This document shows, piece by piece, positions 1 to 9,174 of a stretch of DNA of 64,000 bases (position 1 is the first letter of the stretch; every line of letters begins with the position of its first letter). The DNA comes from Erinaceus europaeus (taxonomy: Eukaryota; Chordata; Mammalia; Eulipotyphla; Erinaceidae), in NCBI RefSeq assembly GCF_950295315.1, contig NW_026647686.1, positions 1 to 64,000 of the forward strand, written 5' to 3'. Under the pieces are notes generated by a model, which saw nothing but the letters and a program-made list of their open reading frames with translations, was not told the DNA's origin and ran no database searches. The position numbers and the translations under genes are program-made.

Positions 1-447
1 CTGAAGTGAGGTGAAGGTCAGGGCCCCGGCTCCCCTCCCCAGCCTCCCTGTTGTCTTCAGGCCCCGCCCCCAAGCACTTGAGGCCCAATGTTCTATTTTG
101 ATTCATGGGGATTCAGCCACGTGGTTCCACCCTCTGTGCACACCAGGCTGTGAGCAGGACTCTGTGTGTCTGAGAAAAGCTCCACACAAGCTGAAAACCA
201 GCCTTTTTATGACACTTCCACAAGTCAGATTTTTCTCAGCTTTCAAATTCAACAGAACAAATGGTTTTCCCTTGCTTGGGAGTTGAGGATTTTATGTCCT
301 GGGAGACAAGTAGGCTAATGAAAAGAACCTCGGCTTCTGATCCGTTCCTTGGGCCTCAAATATTTGCTGCAGGGATGAGAAGAATGGATGAATGAATGAC
401 TGAGTCTCAGGGCTTGGGAATGTGAACTACGCTCAAAATAAAGCAAG
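1..447. other. Unique non-coding sequence
   Basis: No repeat, exon or RNA gene is recognised. A 91-codon open frame at 11-286 has no domain-like features and no plausible splice context, so I treat it as chance. Confidence 0.5.
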
Positions 448-648
448 CATCAAGTGCTCGGCACGTGCCAGGGGCCAGGCTGGGTGCTTGTTGCGCAGTT
501 TTTACCTCACTGACGCGTCCATAGCTCTGTTTTACAGGTCAGAAAACTGACAGAGAAGGCGAGTCTCTCAGTACCACACAGCTTGTAAGCATCTGAGCTG
601 TGGTTTGCAGCCCAGGCATCTTCTCTCTCAAGTCTGTGCTCTTACTGC
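448..648 (-). repeat. MIR SINE (ancient, mammal-wide)
   Basis: Read on the minus strand this follows the MIR order: a tRNA-like part, then a core equivalent to 'cagtttcctcatctgtaaaat', then the 'gtgcctggcac' segment. On the plus strand the key pieces are 'ttttacaggtcagaaaactgacagag' (about 531-556), 'cacacagcttgtaag' and 'ctgtgctcttactgc'. It is strongly diverged, as expected for an old element. Confidence 0.75.
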
Positions 649-727
649 TTGCTTGTTATCTTGCCACTAGGGTTACTGCTGAGGCTCAGTGCCTACACTG
701 GGAATCTACTGCTCCTGGCAGCCATCT

Positions 728-815
728 TCCTTCCTTCTTTCCTTCCTTCCTTCCTTCCTTCCATCCTTCCATCCTTTCTTTTTTTCTTTTCTTCCTTCTT
801 TCTCTTTCTTTTTTT
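728..815. repeat. TTCC/TTTC microsatellite in SINE linker
   Basis: An impure tetranucleotide pyrimidine tract lies between the body and the 3' extension of the surrounding minus-strand ERI-2-like SINE. It continues on the far side of the nested insertion at about 1098-1143. It probably expanded from the SINE's own polypyrimidine and A-rich linker. Confidence 0.85.
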
Positions 816-1097
816 TTATAATATTTATTTTATTTATTTATTCCCCTTGTTGCCCTTGTTGTTTTATTGTTGTAGTTATTATTGTTGTTGTCGTTGTTGG
901 ATAGGACAGAGAGAAATGGAGAGAGGAGGAGAAGACAGAGAGGAGGAGAGAAAGACAGACACCTGCAGACCTGCTTCACTGCCTGTGAAGCGACTCCCCT
1001 GCAGGTGGGGAGCCGGGGGCTCGAACCGGGATCCTTATGCCGGTCCTTGTGCTTTGCGCCACCTGCGCTTAACCCTCTGCTCTACAGCCCGACTCCC
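816..1097 (-). repeat. ERI-1-like SINE nested in ERI-2-like SINE
   Basis: The minus-strand copy starts near 1097 ('gggagtcgggctgtag'), has a tRNA-like head with a B-box-like GGTTCGAGCC at about 1020-1030, a pyrimidine-rich body, and a CAA/AATAA-type tail at 816-900. It is nearly full length. It sits inside the pyrimidine linker of an older SINE, so it is the younger event. Low complexity on both sides hides any target duplication. Confidence 0.88.
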
Positions 1098-1335
1098 CCT
1101 TCTTACTCTTTCTTCCTTTCTTTCCTTCCTTCCTTCTTTCCTTCTTGATAGAATACAGAAATTTGAGAAGGGAGAGAAAGAGAGAAAGGGAGAGAGGAGG
1201 AGAGACACCTGCAAACTTACTTCACCACTTGTGAAGCATCCCCCCTGCAGGATGGGTAACTGGGGCTCAAACCCAGGTCCTTGCACATGTTAATGTGTGT
1301 GCCTACCCAGGTGTGCCACTGCCCAGCCCCTATAC

Positions 1336-1508
1336 TTTTAATTATTTTTAAAGATTTACTTATGTATTAATTAAAGGGAGAAGAGTTACAGAGCGAATAA
1401 AATAGAGAACCAGAGCATCACTCTGGCACATCTGATGCTAGGGATTGAACTGAAGATCTTGTGCTTGAGAGTCCAACACTTTACCCACGGTGTCATTCCA
1501 GACCACAA
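1336..1508 (-). repeat. S4-type tRNA-derived SINE
   Basis: The minus strand begins near 1506 with 'ggtctggaatgacacc', followed by a 'ggactctcaag' box, 'gttcaatccctagc', 'agatgtgccagagtgatgctctgg' and an A-rich tail. It matches another copy at 42252-42414 in arrangement. The group is distinct from ERI-1 and ERI-2, and the family name is not known to me. Confidence 0.65.
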
Positions 1509-1632
1509 GTTTGTGCTTTTAACTCATGCAGCAGAGTTCCTGGTCTATGATAGATAGCAGAGAAATAATAGATGTGACCCACTCCACATACTGCTGGGCT
1601 ATTATTCCCCAATGCCTTAAAAGTGATGCTTT

Positions 1633-1924
1633 AAAACAATTTTTTTAATATTTATTTTCCCTTTTGTTGCCCTTTTTATTGTTGTTGCAGTTATTATTGT
1701 TGTTGCTATTGTTGTCGTCATTGCTGGACAGGACATAGAGAAATGGAGAGAGGAGGGGGAGGGAGAGAGGGGGAGAGAAAGACAGACACCTGCAGACCTG
1801 CTTCATCACCTCTGAAGCGACTCCCCTGCAGGTGGGGAGCAAGGTACTCGAACCAGGATCCTTATGTCGGTCCTTGTGCTTTGTGCCACGTGCGCTTAAC
1901 CCGCTGCGCTACCGCCCGACTCCC
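1633..1924 (-). repeat. ERI-1-like SINE with target-site duplication
   Basis: A nearly full-length copy: head at 1924, GA-rich body complement, CAA-type linker and A-rich tail at 1633-1660. It is bounded by a 14-bp direct repeat with one mismatch, AAAAGTGATGCTTT at 1619-1632 and AAAAGTAATGCTTT at 1925-1938, the expected mark of L1-mediated insertion. Confidence 0.92.
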
Positions 1925-1967
1925 AAAAGTAATGCTTTTATGGACTGATACAGGCCCCAAAAGTGCT

Positions 1968-2325
1968 CGGGAACCTGGGTTCAAGCTCCCATTCCCCACC
2001 TGCAGGGTAGAAGCTTCACAAGAGTTGAAGCAAGTCTCTGTCTCCCTATCTATCTTCCTTCTCAATTTCTTTTTGTTCTATTAAGAAGAAAGGAAAGTAG
2101 GAAGAAGGAAGGGAGGAAGAAAGGAAGGAAGAAAGGAAGGAAGGAAGGAAGGAAGGAAGGAAAGAAAGGAAAGGAAAGGGAAGGGAAGGGAAGGGAAGGG
2201 AAGGAAAGGAAAGGGAAGGGAAGGAAAGGAAAGGGAAGGAAAGGAAGGGGAGAAATGCTTCAGGGAGCAGTAGATTTGTAGGTGCAGGCAGCAAGCCCCA
2301 GCGATAAACTTGGTGGCAATTAAAA
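1968..2325 (+). repeat. ERI-2-like SINE, long-tailed, 5'-diverged
   Basis: The B-box-like region 'acctgggttcaagctccc', 'ccccacctgcagggtagaagcttcaca' and the pyrimidine body are clear. The 3' extension 'cagtagatttgtaggtgcaggc...aagccccagcgataaacttggtggcaa' ends in poly(A) at about 2324. The head is diverged or truncated. A large purine microsatellite sits between the body and the extension. Confidence 0.75.
2083..2261. repeat. GGAA/GGGAA purine microsatellite inside a SINE
   Basis: About 180 bp of nearly pure A/G as GAAG, GGAA and GGGAA units. It occupies the A-rich linker of the plus-strand ERI-2-like SINE. Confidence 0.95.
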
Positions 2326-3123
2326 AAAAGTGTTATATGGATCTGAAGTTAACTCCTGGCCCTCCTGGGCTTTCCCCAATAAGGAAAGATCAGGAAGGCC
2401 CTGCATTAGATGAAGATAGCACCCCGAGTCTCTAAGGCAGTGGGTCTCAGATGCTTCAAAAGGAGACGCCCTCCAACCAACACAATTACCCTCCCCCCAC
2501 CACTCATCTGGGAGCTCACCCACAGGCAGAGACTTCATCTCAGGGTATCCTGGGGACCTGAGCCAGGAACAGCCCTCCCCCATCTGGCCCGAGCGATAGA
2601 AGGCATCTTTGGCCCGAAGAAGTGTAATACAAAGAAAGGCCTAATTGCTACAGCAAAGTAATTAGAAGATCCAACCTCTAAATCATGGTGCAGCCGCCGC
2701 TTTAATTATGTGCACAATCAAATAGGTGACTAAGGCCCATTCGCCCCAGAAGAGCATTACTTAGCTCCTCGAGATGGCAACAAGTTTCAAGCTGACTTAT
2801 CATCATTTTGTTTGGCCAGATGATTTTTCCCCCTGCATTTTAATGTGCTTTGTGGTTACATATTTGCTGTGAACAAACAAATGCTTTTCCCAGGTAGCGA
2901 GCTGCAAAGGACTGGTGGCGTGATTTGTTTACTATTCTTTCAGGCCTCTCGGAAATCAAACACCATTATGTACTTCTTTTTAAGTAGCTGCACGAAAATC
3001 TTAAAACATTCTCCTTGGAGCTTTTCCTTCCTTGCCAGCCTGTGGCCCCCTACTCAGTGAGCTGTTGGAGACACAAGCCTGTTAACTTGGGTATCTGAAC
3101 TCACAGGAAGTCAAGACAACCCA
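2326..3123. other. Unique sequence with candidate conserved non-coding element
   Basis: Repeat-free. Positions about 2640-2840 are AT-rich with TAATTA/AATTA homeodomain-like cores and no low-complexity runs, a texture often seen in vertebrate developmental enhancers. Conservation cannot be measured here, so this is only a candidate. Confidence 0.3.
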
Positions 3124-3300
3124 GGGGCCAGGGAGTGGTCACCTGACTGCATGCACACCTTATCAAGCATGAGGACCCAGGTCTGAGCCCCAGCACCATC
3201 TGGGAGCACCATGGACAGCACCCTTTAAATAGAGAAGTCCCACAGACTGTGGAGTGGTGCTGTGGTATCTCTCTTCTCTCTCCGTCTCGTTCTTTCTAAA
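3124..3300 (+). repeat. S4-like tRNA-derived SINE
   Basis: Starts 'ggggccagggagtggtcacctgactgcatgcacac', with a 'cccaggtctgagccccagcacc' box and a pyrimidine tract 'tctctcttctctctccgtctc'. A downstream 'gaagtcagaaggctgg...agcaatgg' segment resembles the tails of the 6540-6720 copy. It is diverged. Confidence 0.6.
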
Positions 3301-3411
3301 TGAAGTCAGAAGGCTGGAACAGTTAGACCAGGAGCAATGGAAACACTCATGCTTGAGACTCAGGCAGGCAGCATAGTAGATAGGGTAATAAGTAAAAAGG
3401 CGACATACTTT

Positions 3412-3677
3412 AGCAAACACAAGGTATTTTTAAAATTTATTTATTATTTTTTATTATTTCTTTATTGCGGAATTAATGTTTTACATTCAACAGTAAATAC
3501 AATAGTTTGTACATGCATAACATTCCCCAGTTTCCCATGTAACAATACAACCCCCCCTAGGTCCTCTATCATCCTTCATGGACCTGCATTCTCCCTACCC
3601 ACCCACCCCAGAGTCTTTTACTTTGGTGCGATATGCCAATTCCATTTCAGGTTCTACTTGAGCAAACACAAGGTATT
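3412..3677 (-). mobile_element. LINE-B (L1-type) 3' end with 17-bp target duplication
   Basis: The minus-strand insert at 3429-3660 ends in an AATAAAG-type signal and an A-rich tail (T-rich at about 3429-3465 on the plus strand). It is flanked by a perfect 17-bp direct repeat, AGCAAACACAAGGTATT, at 3412-3428 and 3661-3677. The same 3' sequence recurs on the plus strand at 13684-13862. It is a 5'-truncated L1-type insertion; the family assignment is inferred. Confidence 0.9.
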
Positions 3678-3699
3678 GCCTTAAACATGCCTTTGGGAT

Positions 3700-3915
3700 T
3701 TTTCAAAGAAAAAGTTATTTAGTTATTGGATAGAGACAGAGGACATTTGATAGGGAAGGGGGGCATGGAGAGGGAGAGAGAAAGAGAGACACCAGCGTCA
3801 CTGTTTCACTATTGTGGAACTTTCCCCTTGCAGCTGGGGACTGGGGGCTTGAACCCAGGTTCTTATGCATTGTAACATGAGTGCTCTACCAGATATGCCA
3901 CCATCCAGTTCCCCC
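3700..3915 (-). repeat. ERI-2-like SINE
   Basis: The minus-strand head lies at about 3914 ('ggggaactggatggtggcatatctgg'), followed by 'acccaggttc', the 'ccccagctgcaaggggaaag' block, 'gtgaaacagtgac' and an A-rich end near 3705. It is moderately diverged. Confidence 0.82.
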
Positions 3916-4030
3916 CATCTCCTGTCCACGTCCCTGAAATTTAAGATAGTAGTAATGAAAGTAAAATATGATAGGAAATTCTAAACAGGCACTTAAACAC
4001 TGAAAGCTTATGTTCATTCAGTGATTGGGT

Positions 4031-4359
4031 AGAAAAACTCTGGGCTTTAGGGAGTCGGGCGGTAGCACAGCGGTTAAGCGCAGGTGGCACAAAGCACAAT
4101 GACCGGCGAGAGGATCCCGGTTCAAGCCCCCGGCTCCCCACCTGTAGGGGAGTCGTTTCACAAGCGGTGAAGCATGTCTGTAGGTGTCTAGCTTTCTCTC
4201 CCCTATCTCCCCCTCCTCTCTCCATTTCTTTCTGTCCTATCCTACAAAAAAGACATCAATAACAACAACAATAATAACTACAATAATAAAACAACAAGGG
4301 CAAAAACAAAGGGAAAATGAATAAATAAATATTAAAAAAAAAGAAAAACTCTGGGCTTT
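4031..4359 (+). repeat. ERI-1-like SINE with perfect 18-bp target duplication
   Basis: Full-length plus-strand SINE at 4049-4341: head 'gggagtcgggcggtagcac', B-box-like GGTTCAAGCC, 'ctgtaggggagtcg', pyrimidine body, then a CAA/AATAA linker and A tail. It is flanked by AGAAAAACTCTGGGCTTT at 4031-4048 and 4342-4359 with no mismatch, so it is among the younger insertions here. It interrupts a MIR-like fragment. Confidence 0.96.
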
Positions 4360-4440
4360 GGCATCAGAAAGTCAGGGTTCAAATCCTGCCTGTGATCAGC
4401 TGGGTGGCTGGTCAAGGTGGAGCAGTTGGTGACATCCTGC
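4350..4440 (+). repeat. MIR fragment interrupted by ERI-1-like SINE
   Basis: 'tcagggttcaaatcctgcctgtgatcagctgggtggctggtcaagg' resembles the MIR tRNA-like region and core start. A reverse-orientation MIR-like piece ('ctcacaaccaccatgggaggtggagacactcgtatccc', about 4530-4575) follows. Short and diverged. Confidence 0.45.
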
Positions 4441-4926
4441 TGTGACCGAGTGCACAGGCACACATGGTAAATAGTGAGTCGTGCTCATGTGAGGCGAGGT
4501 TCACGGTGCCAGCTGCTGTGTCCTGGGATGCTCACAACCACCATGGGAGGTGGAGACACTCGTATCCCAACATTGTAGAGTTGCTTATCAGGTTTAGAAA
4601 TCCTCCAAGCTGGTGGAGTGTCATTATCACAGACAGCCTGACTCCAGAACTCTCCTCCCAGTTATCTGGTCTTCTGGGCTCAAAGAAGGGGACCCCAGCA
4701 TGACTTTCACACAGTACCTGAATCTGCACTCACCAAAACCAATGGAAGAAAAGGACATATGGTCAATAATTCAAAGGGCCATATGTACCCCAATGTTCAT
4801 AGCTGCATTATTCACAGTAGCCAAAGAGTGGAAGCAGCCTAAATGCTCATCAGCAGATGACTGGCTAAAGCAGTTATGGGATATTGTATTGCATGGAGAA
4901 CTACTCTACAATCTAAAAATGATGAT

Positions 4927-5129
4927 ATTGTGTTCTTTAAATTTTTTTTTATTATCTTTATTTATTTATTGGATAGAGACAGAGAGAAATCGAAAGGGGT
5001 GGGGAGATGGAGAGAAGAGAGACAGTGAGACCTCTGCAGCACTGCTTTACCGCTCAAAAAGCCTTCCCCCTGCAGGTTCAGTGTAACATGTGCGCTCATG
5101 CACCACCCGGCCCCAAAATTGTGTTCTTT
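4927..5129 (-). repeat. ERI-2-like SINE inside L1, with 12-bp TSD
   Basis: The minus-strand SINE body lies at 4939-5117 (head 'ggggccgggtggtgcatgagcgcac'; part of the middle 'acctgggttc' box is deleted). Flanking direct repeats ATTGTGTTCTTT lie at 4927-4938 and 5118-5129. Removing the insert rejoins the L1 reading order. Confidence 0.92.
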
Positions 5130-5280
5130 GGGACAGAATGCATGGAACTGGAGGTGATTCTACTTGGTGAAGAAAGTAAAGAGATGAAAGACAGCTACCG
5201 AATGGTTTCGCTCATATGTGGAATCTAGAGAACTGAAACTCATGAACTCGCAAAAGCAAAAAAAAAAAAAAAGACTTTGT

Positions 5281-5315
5281 GAGAACTATGCAGTTATTGT
5301 CGGGGGGGGGGATGG
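5281..5315. repeat. G-rich run
   Basis: A run of about ten G, then ATGGGGG, within the L1 3' UTR-like sequence. It is a possible sequencing or assembly-difficult site. Confidence 0.7.
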
Positions 5316-5429
5316 GGGAACAGAAATTTGGTGTGGAAGTGCACCCTGTAATATTACAATTTTGTAAACTACTATTAACCACAAATTTAAAAAAAAAACA
5401 GTTTTAGAAAGACTTTGGAAGAAAAGAGA

Positions 5430-5937
5430 TGTTGGAGGATGGGGCCCACTGTCTCGGAGAGCCCAGGCTGTTGTTTCTATGAGGTCCAAGTGGGTTGACC
5501 CCCAACTCTCCCTTCGGGTCGAGACAAAGACAGGTTCCCCTGACCTCCTGAACTAATGATGGCTTCTCCGGAATGGGGACTATGTTTCTGCACATGCTCC
5601 TCCTCTCCCCTTAAAAGAAAGGCCGTGAATTACTGTACATTGTGTTTGGCCTAACTTGAAAGCCACCACATACGTCTTGTTCAACTACCACCCCCCCCCC
5701 TTCCCCTCACCCTGAGATGCCTGTAATTTACCCCTGGGGAACTATGCACTGTTTGTTCAAAATGCGGTTATGCATTGTGCTGCACTGTGTTTGGGTTAAT
5801 GATTACCTTGACCTTCTACCTGGGCAATGGATATATGTCCTTGCTTTCTCTCTCAATAAATGAGTTGCCCACCTTTCCAAGGCCCCTCCTGGAGTTGAGT
5901 GAGTCTGAGATTCTCTCAGCACACATCGCCCCCGACA
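5430..5937 (+). mobile_element. Putative solitary LTR of an endogenous retrovirus
   Basis: The block begins TGTTGGAGG and may end CCCCCGACA, an imperfect TG...CA terminus pair. An AATAAA signal at 5855-5860 follows a 'ttgctttctctctc' pyrimidine stretch and precedes a GC-richer U5-like part. A C-run lies at about 5690-5702. No open frame of a retroviral gene adjoins it. The boundaries are tentative and no target duplication was found, so an old LTR is the best but unproven call. Confidence 0.5.
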
Positions 5938-6472
5938 TGCAGAGTTACCCCGGGACTCCGTAGGGAGCTGCTCTGACCCTCAGTGGCCGGGGGCGGGGGG
6001 CAGAGTGGCCTGCAAAGAGAGGAGAGGGGACATAGAAAAGATGGAGGGTGTGGAGAAAAGAGGAGGGACAACTGTGTCCCCTGTGCTTTGATCCTTTGAA
6101 GGATATCTGAGGACAGGAGACGAAGAAGGAGGAGAGCTGAGGGTCAGTAGAAAGAGGGACAGCAGGACTCTGGGTCTTCCATCACACCAAGATGGCCACT
6201 GCCAGGGCTCTAGGTCACAAAATAGCCAACCACAGACACATAGAGCCTTGCAAGGCCCAAAAGATAGCACAGGGCCAGGGAGTGACCCTGTTGTATCTAC
6301 TTTCAAACAATGTGACAAGGAGCGGGGCTAGAAGGGGGATGGGGCCCTGGTTCTCTGTGGAGGAGGAAGATGCCAGTTTGGTGGTGGCTGAAGTGTGCTG
6401 ACACCTATCCCAGGAAGGCAGGAAACTAGACTCCCGAGACAATACCAGGCCTGCAGATCAACACGTCCTCAG

Positions 6473-6474
<2 letters not shown>
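5938..6474. other. Unclassified sequence
   Basis: GC-moderate, with short purine runs such as 'gagaggagagggga'. No repeat family or exon is recognised. Confidence 0.4.

Positions 6475-6508
<34 letters not shown>
6475..6508. repeat. (GT)17 microsatellite
   Basis: Uninterrupted GT dinucleotide run of 34 bp. Confidence 0.97.
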
Positions 6509-6512
<4 letters not shown>

Positions 6513-6539
6513 AAAACAACTAACCAAGGACTTGCCTGG

Positions 6540-6720
6540 GACCATGGGAACCTGGAACTGGTGATAGCTCACCCAGTAAGGAGCACCACACTTACCATGC
6601 ATGGGGCCTGGGTTCAAACTCAGCTCCATGTGGGAGTACCTAGAGCCTATGGGGAGTTTTCTATTGTTGTGATGATCTCCACCTCCTCTGTGTCTTTATC
6701 TAGATAGTCTTTCTCTGAAA
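6540..6720 (+). repeat. S4-type tRNA-derived SINE
   Basis: 'gaactggtgatagctcacccagtaaggagcaccacac', 'ggggcctgggttcaaactc' (B-box-like), 'tctccacctcctctgtgtctttatctagatag' and a terminal 'agtctgggagcaatgg'. It is the first of three plus-strand S4 copies in 0.7 kb. Old and diverged. Confidence 0.6.
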
Positions 6721-6824
6721 GGAAAAAAGTAGTCTGGGAGCAATGGACTCATGTCCTCATACAAGATAGAAGATAGGTAGATAGCTTGATTGACTGACGA
6801 TGATAGACAGATGCCATTTTAGAA

Positions 6825-7000
6825 GTAGTGAGATACCTTACCTGGGAGGGTGTCTGCCTTGACCTCTGCATGACTCAGATTTGAACCCAGTATACCATAG
6901 AGGAGCATCATGATACTGGGGAAAGATATGCCACTATGGTTTCTCCCCTCATTCTCTGTCTCTCTCTCTCTAGCTGAAAAAGTCATCCCAGAGTAGTAAA
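6825..7000 (+). repeat. S4-type tRNA-derived SINE
   Basis: 'gtgagataccttacctgggagggtg', 'tgactcagatttgaacccag', a CT-rich stretch at about 6955-6972, then 'gctgaaaaagtcatcccagag', the tail motif shared by the S4 group. Confidence 0.6.
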
Positions 7001-7010
7001 GCCCCTGTGA

Positions 7011-7011
<1 letters not shown>

Positions 7012-7052
<41 letters not shown>
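7012..7052. repeat. (CA)20 microsatellite
   Basis: 41-bp CA dinucleotide run directly after an S4 SINE. Confidence 0.97.
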
Positions 7053-7055
<3 letters not shown>

Positions 7056-7082
7056 CCTAGAAGAACAAAGAGTGTGTCTGTG

Positions 7083-7193
7083 TGTCTAGGTGGGAGGTGA
7101 CACAGTGATGGAGTTACAGGACTTTCGAGCGTGGTGTCCTGAGTTGGAGCCCCAGCACTGCAGGTGCCAGGGTGATGCTCTGATTCTCCTTCT

Positions 7194-7232
<39 letters not shown>
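7083..7232 (+). repeat. S4-type SINE ending in (TC)17
   Basis: 'ctaggtgggaggtgacacagtgatgg', 'gtcctgagttggagccccagc', then a pyrimidine tail that has become a pure TC run at 7199-7232. No 3' A tail remains. Confidence 0.6.
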
Positions 7233-7235
<3 letters not shown>

Positions 7236-8361
7236 GATCAGTACGTGGCTGGTCTTGGAAGGGGTGCTCTGTCTGTATCCTCAGCCCTCCCCAGAACCCA
7301 CAGGCAGCAGCCACGTCAAAGGCAAGGAGTGGGGGCCTGGACTCAGGGTACTGGCAGATGACAGTGCTCCAAGGAGAGAGGGGGCAGAGAGGAGGTCTGG
7401 CTTTGTTTCAGAAACAGTTCATCAAGGTCAAGGAGGACTTATTGAGAGCTCTAGCCAAGGGGCCTCATTCCAACAAGTGCACTGAAGTCCAGTGACATTA
7501 ACCTGGAGTTGGTGACTGTCCCAAGGGAACCCTCTGGGCTCTGGGGACAAGAGATTGTCACTGTGCCTTTTTATGGGTCTGAAGAAGCTGGGTGAGGGTG
7601 TTGCAGGTTGATCTGAAGAGGTTTCTCTGGGGCTGTTTTTTCAGGCTTTGGGTCAGCAACCAACCTGGAAGCCTCTTCCTTTCTCCCCGGCCCTAATTTC
7701 GAATCCATCCAGGGCCTCCTCATCCTATTTAGTGCCAGGAATTTCACAGGAGGTAAACAGCATCTGGGCATCACTTCACTCCTTTGATGTTTAACACAAT
7801 TTACAATGAAAGCTTTGAGGAGACATTTAGAACCGTGCAAGGGCCTAAATCATTAAAGGAATGTGGTGCTAGACTTAAAAAATGATAATTGAATGCACTC
7901 AACAATAAAGCTGCCAAATTTTAGGGGCCTGTTTGCTAGAGGCTCTTTTGGAGAAATTGAGCTAGATAAAAATAATAATAAAAAAAAACACAGCAGAACT
8001 TGTCAAGTAAAGAGCGGCTGCAGCACACATTCAACATGCACTGATGCAGATAGAAACGGAACTAAAAATGCTAAGTGATCAGAATGAAATCATACTGGAC
8101 ACTTTGAGGATGTTTGACAGACTAATCACCTTCATCTTTGGACTCTTGTAATCATTGTTTGGACCATAATTATAATCAGACCATATATTCTGCATAATCA
8201 CTCATCTGTGGGTTTTGCCGAAGACAGTTCTAAATTGTGTCCATTATCCTGATTCATTATGAAAAAAAAAAAAAAAAACCTATTATAGAAACCTTCCAAG
8301 AATGTCAAATGCTCAGAATAGAATAATAAATTTCGATATAGGCTTGTTTCATTTCATGGAT
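7233..8361. other. Unique sequence with candidate conserved non-coding element
   Basis: No repeat recognised. Positions about 7840-8240 are AT-rich with several AATCATT, TAATTATAATC and TTAATCA-like cores around TAAT, plus one A run at about 8261-8278. The texture resembles a distal enhancer; conservation was not tested. Confidence 0.3.
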
Positions 8362-9150
8362 TATTATTATTATTTTAGAGGCAGGGAAACAGAGAGAAGG
8401 AGAGAGAGAGAGGGAAAGAGAGAGGGGTGAAAGGGGGAGAGAGAAAGAGAGGGAGAGAGAGGGAGGGAGAAAGAGAAAGACGGGGAGAGGGGGAAGGAGA
8501 GAAAGAGAGAGGGAGAGAGGGAAGGAGAGAGAAAGAGAAAGAGAGGGAGGGAGAAAGGGAGAGAGAGGGAGGGGAAACGAGAGAGGGAGGGAGAAGGAGA
8601 GAGAAAGAGAGGGAGGGAGAGAGGGTGAAAGAAAGAGAGGGAGAAGGAGAAAGAGAGAGAGAGGGAGAAGGAGAGAGAAAGAGAGGGAGGGAGGGAGAGA
8701 GGGCGAGAGAAAGAGAGGGAGAAGGAGAAAGAGAGAGAGAGGGACAAGGAGAGAGAGAGGGAGAAGGAGAGAGAAAGAGAAAGAGAGGGAGGGAGAGAGG
8801 GTGAAAGAAAGAGAGGGAGAAGGAGAGAGAAAGAGAAAGAGAGGGAGGGAGAGAGGGTGAAAGAAAGAGAGGGAGAAGGAGAGAGAAAGAGAGGGAGGGA
8901 GGGAGAGAGGGCGAGAGAAAGAGAGGGAGAAGGAGAAAGAGAGAGAGAGAGGGAGAAAGGGAGAGAGAGAAGGAGGGAGAAGGAGAGAGAAAGAGAGGGA
9001 GGGAGAGAGGGTGAGAGAAAGAGAGGGAGAAGGAGAAAGAGAGAGAGAGGGAGGGAGAAGGAGAGAGAGAGAGAGAGAGGAATCTCCCTTCAATGCAGGG
9101 AGGGTTGGGCTCCAACTTGGGCCAAGCTCATGCAAAGCAGTGCACTATCA
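8362..9150 (-). repeat. S4-like SINE expanded by a 690-bp polypurine block
   Basis: The minus-strand SINE head is readable at 9080-9150 ('gatagtgcactgctttgcatgagc', 'caagttggagcccaaccctccctgcattg') and an A-rich end with ATT repeats at 8362-8380. Everything between is polypurine. The open frames of 102 to 276 codons across this block are low-complexity artefacts and are not genes. Confidence 0.7.
8385..9078. repeat. Long polypurine (GA/GGGA/GAAA) tract
   Basis: About 690 bp almost entirely A and G on the plus strand. Quasi-repeating higher-order blocks are built around 'gagagggagaaggagagagaaagagaggg'-type units. Only isolated T and C residues interrupt it. It appears to have grown from the pyrimidine tract of the surrounding minus-strand SINE. 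Confidence 0.96.
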
Positions 9151-9174
9151 TCTTTTGGGGTTTGATTTTAAATG

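Larger units (their letters stand above)
662..1330 (-). repeat. ERI-2-like SINE, long-tailed form, split by an ERI-1-like SINE
   Basis: The minus-strand 5' end lies at about 1330 ('ggggctgggcagtggcacacctgg') and the body runs down to about 1145. The 3' extension ('ggagcagtagattcccagtg...' type) lies at 662-730. Between them is a TTCC/TTTC tract interrupted at 816-1097 by another SINE. The extension, seen in several copies in this window, reads 'ggtggattcatagtgcaggcacc...agccccagcaataactctggtggcaa' in intact copies. The two halves and the nested insertion are directly visible. Confidence 0.8.
4690..5400 (+). mobile_element. L1 ORF2 3' end plus 3' UTR, split by an ERI-2-like SINE
   Basis: The left part (4690-4926) has the L1 signature order 'ccaatgttcatagctgcattattcacagtagccaa', 'aatgctcatcagcagatgactgg' and 'atggagaactactctaca'. 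The right part (5130-5240) continues 'gggacagaatgcatggaactggagg...tatgtggaatctagag', the classic ORF2 C-terminal coding end, followed by an A-rich run, a G run and a 3' tail to 5400. It is degenerate and 5' truncated; no functional protein is encoded. Confidence 0.88.

Noticed and set aside
1020..1080. tRNA gene suggested by A- and B-box-like sequence
   Set aside because: This is the tRNA-derived head of an ERI-1-like SINE with a body and tail attached. No mature tRNA fold is preserved, and the same holds for all SINE heads here.
8305..9135. Long open frames (up to 276 codons) across the GA block
   Set aside because: They encode only Ser/Leu/Pro/Phe or Glu/Arg/Gly low-complexity strings caused by the polypurine tract, open in several frames on both strands.
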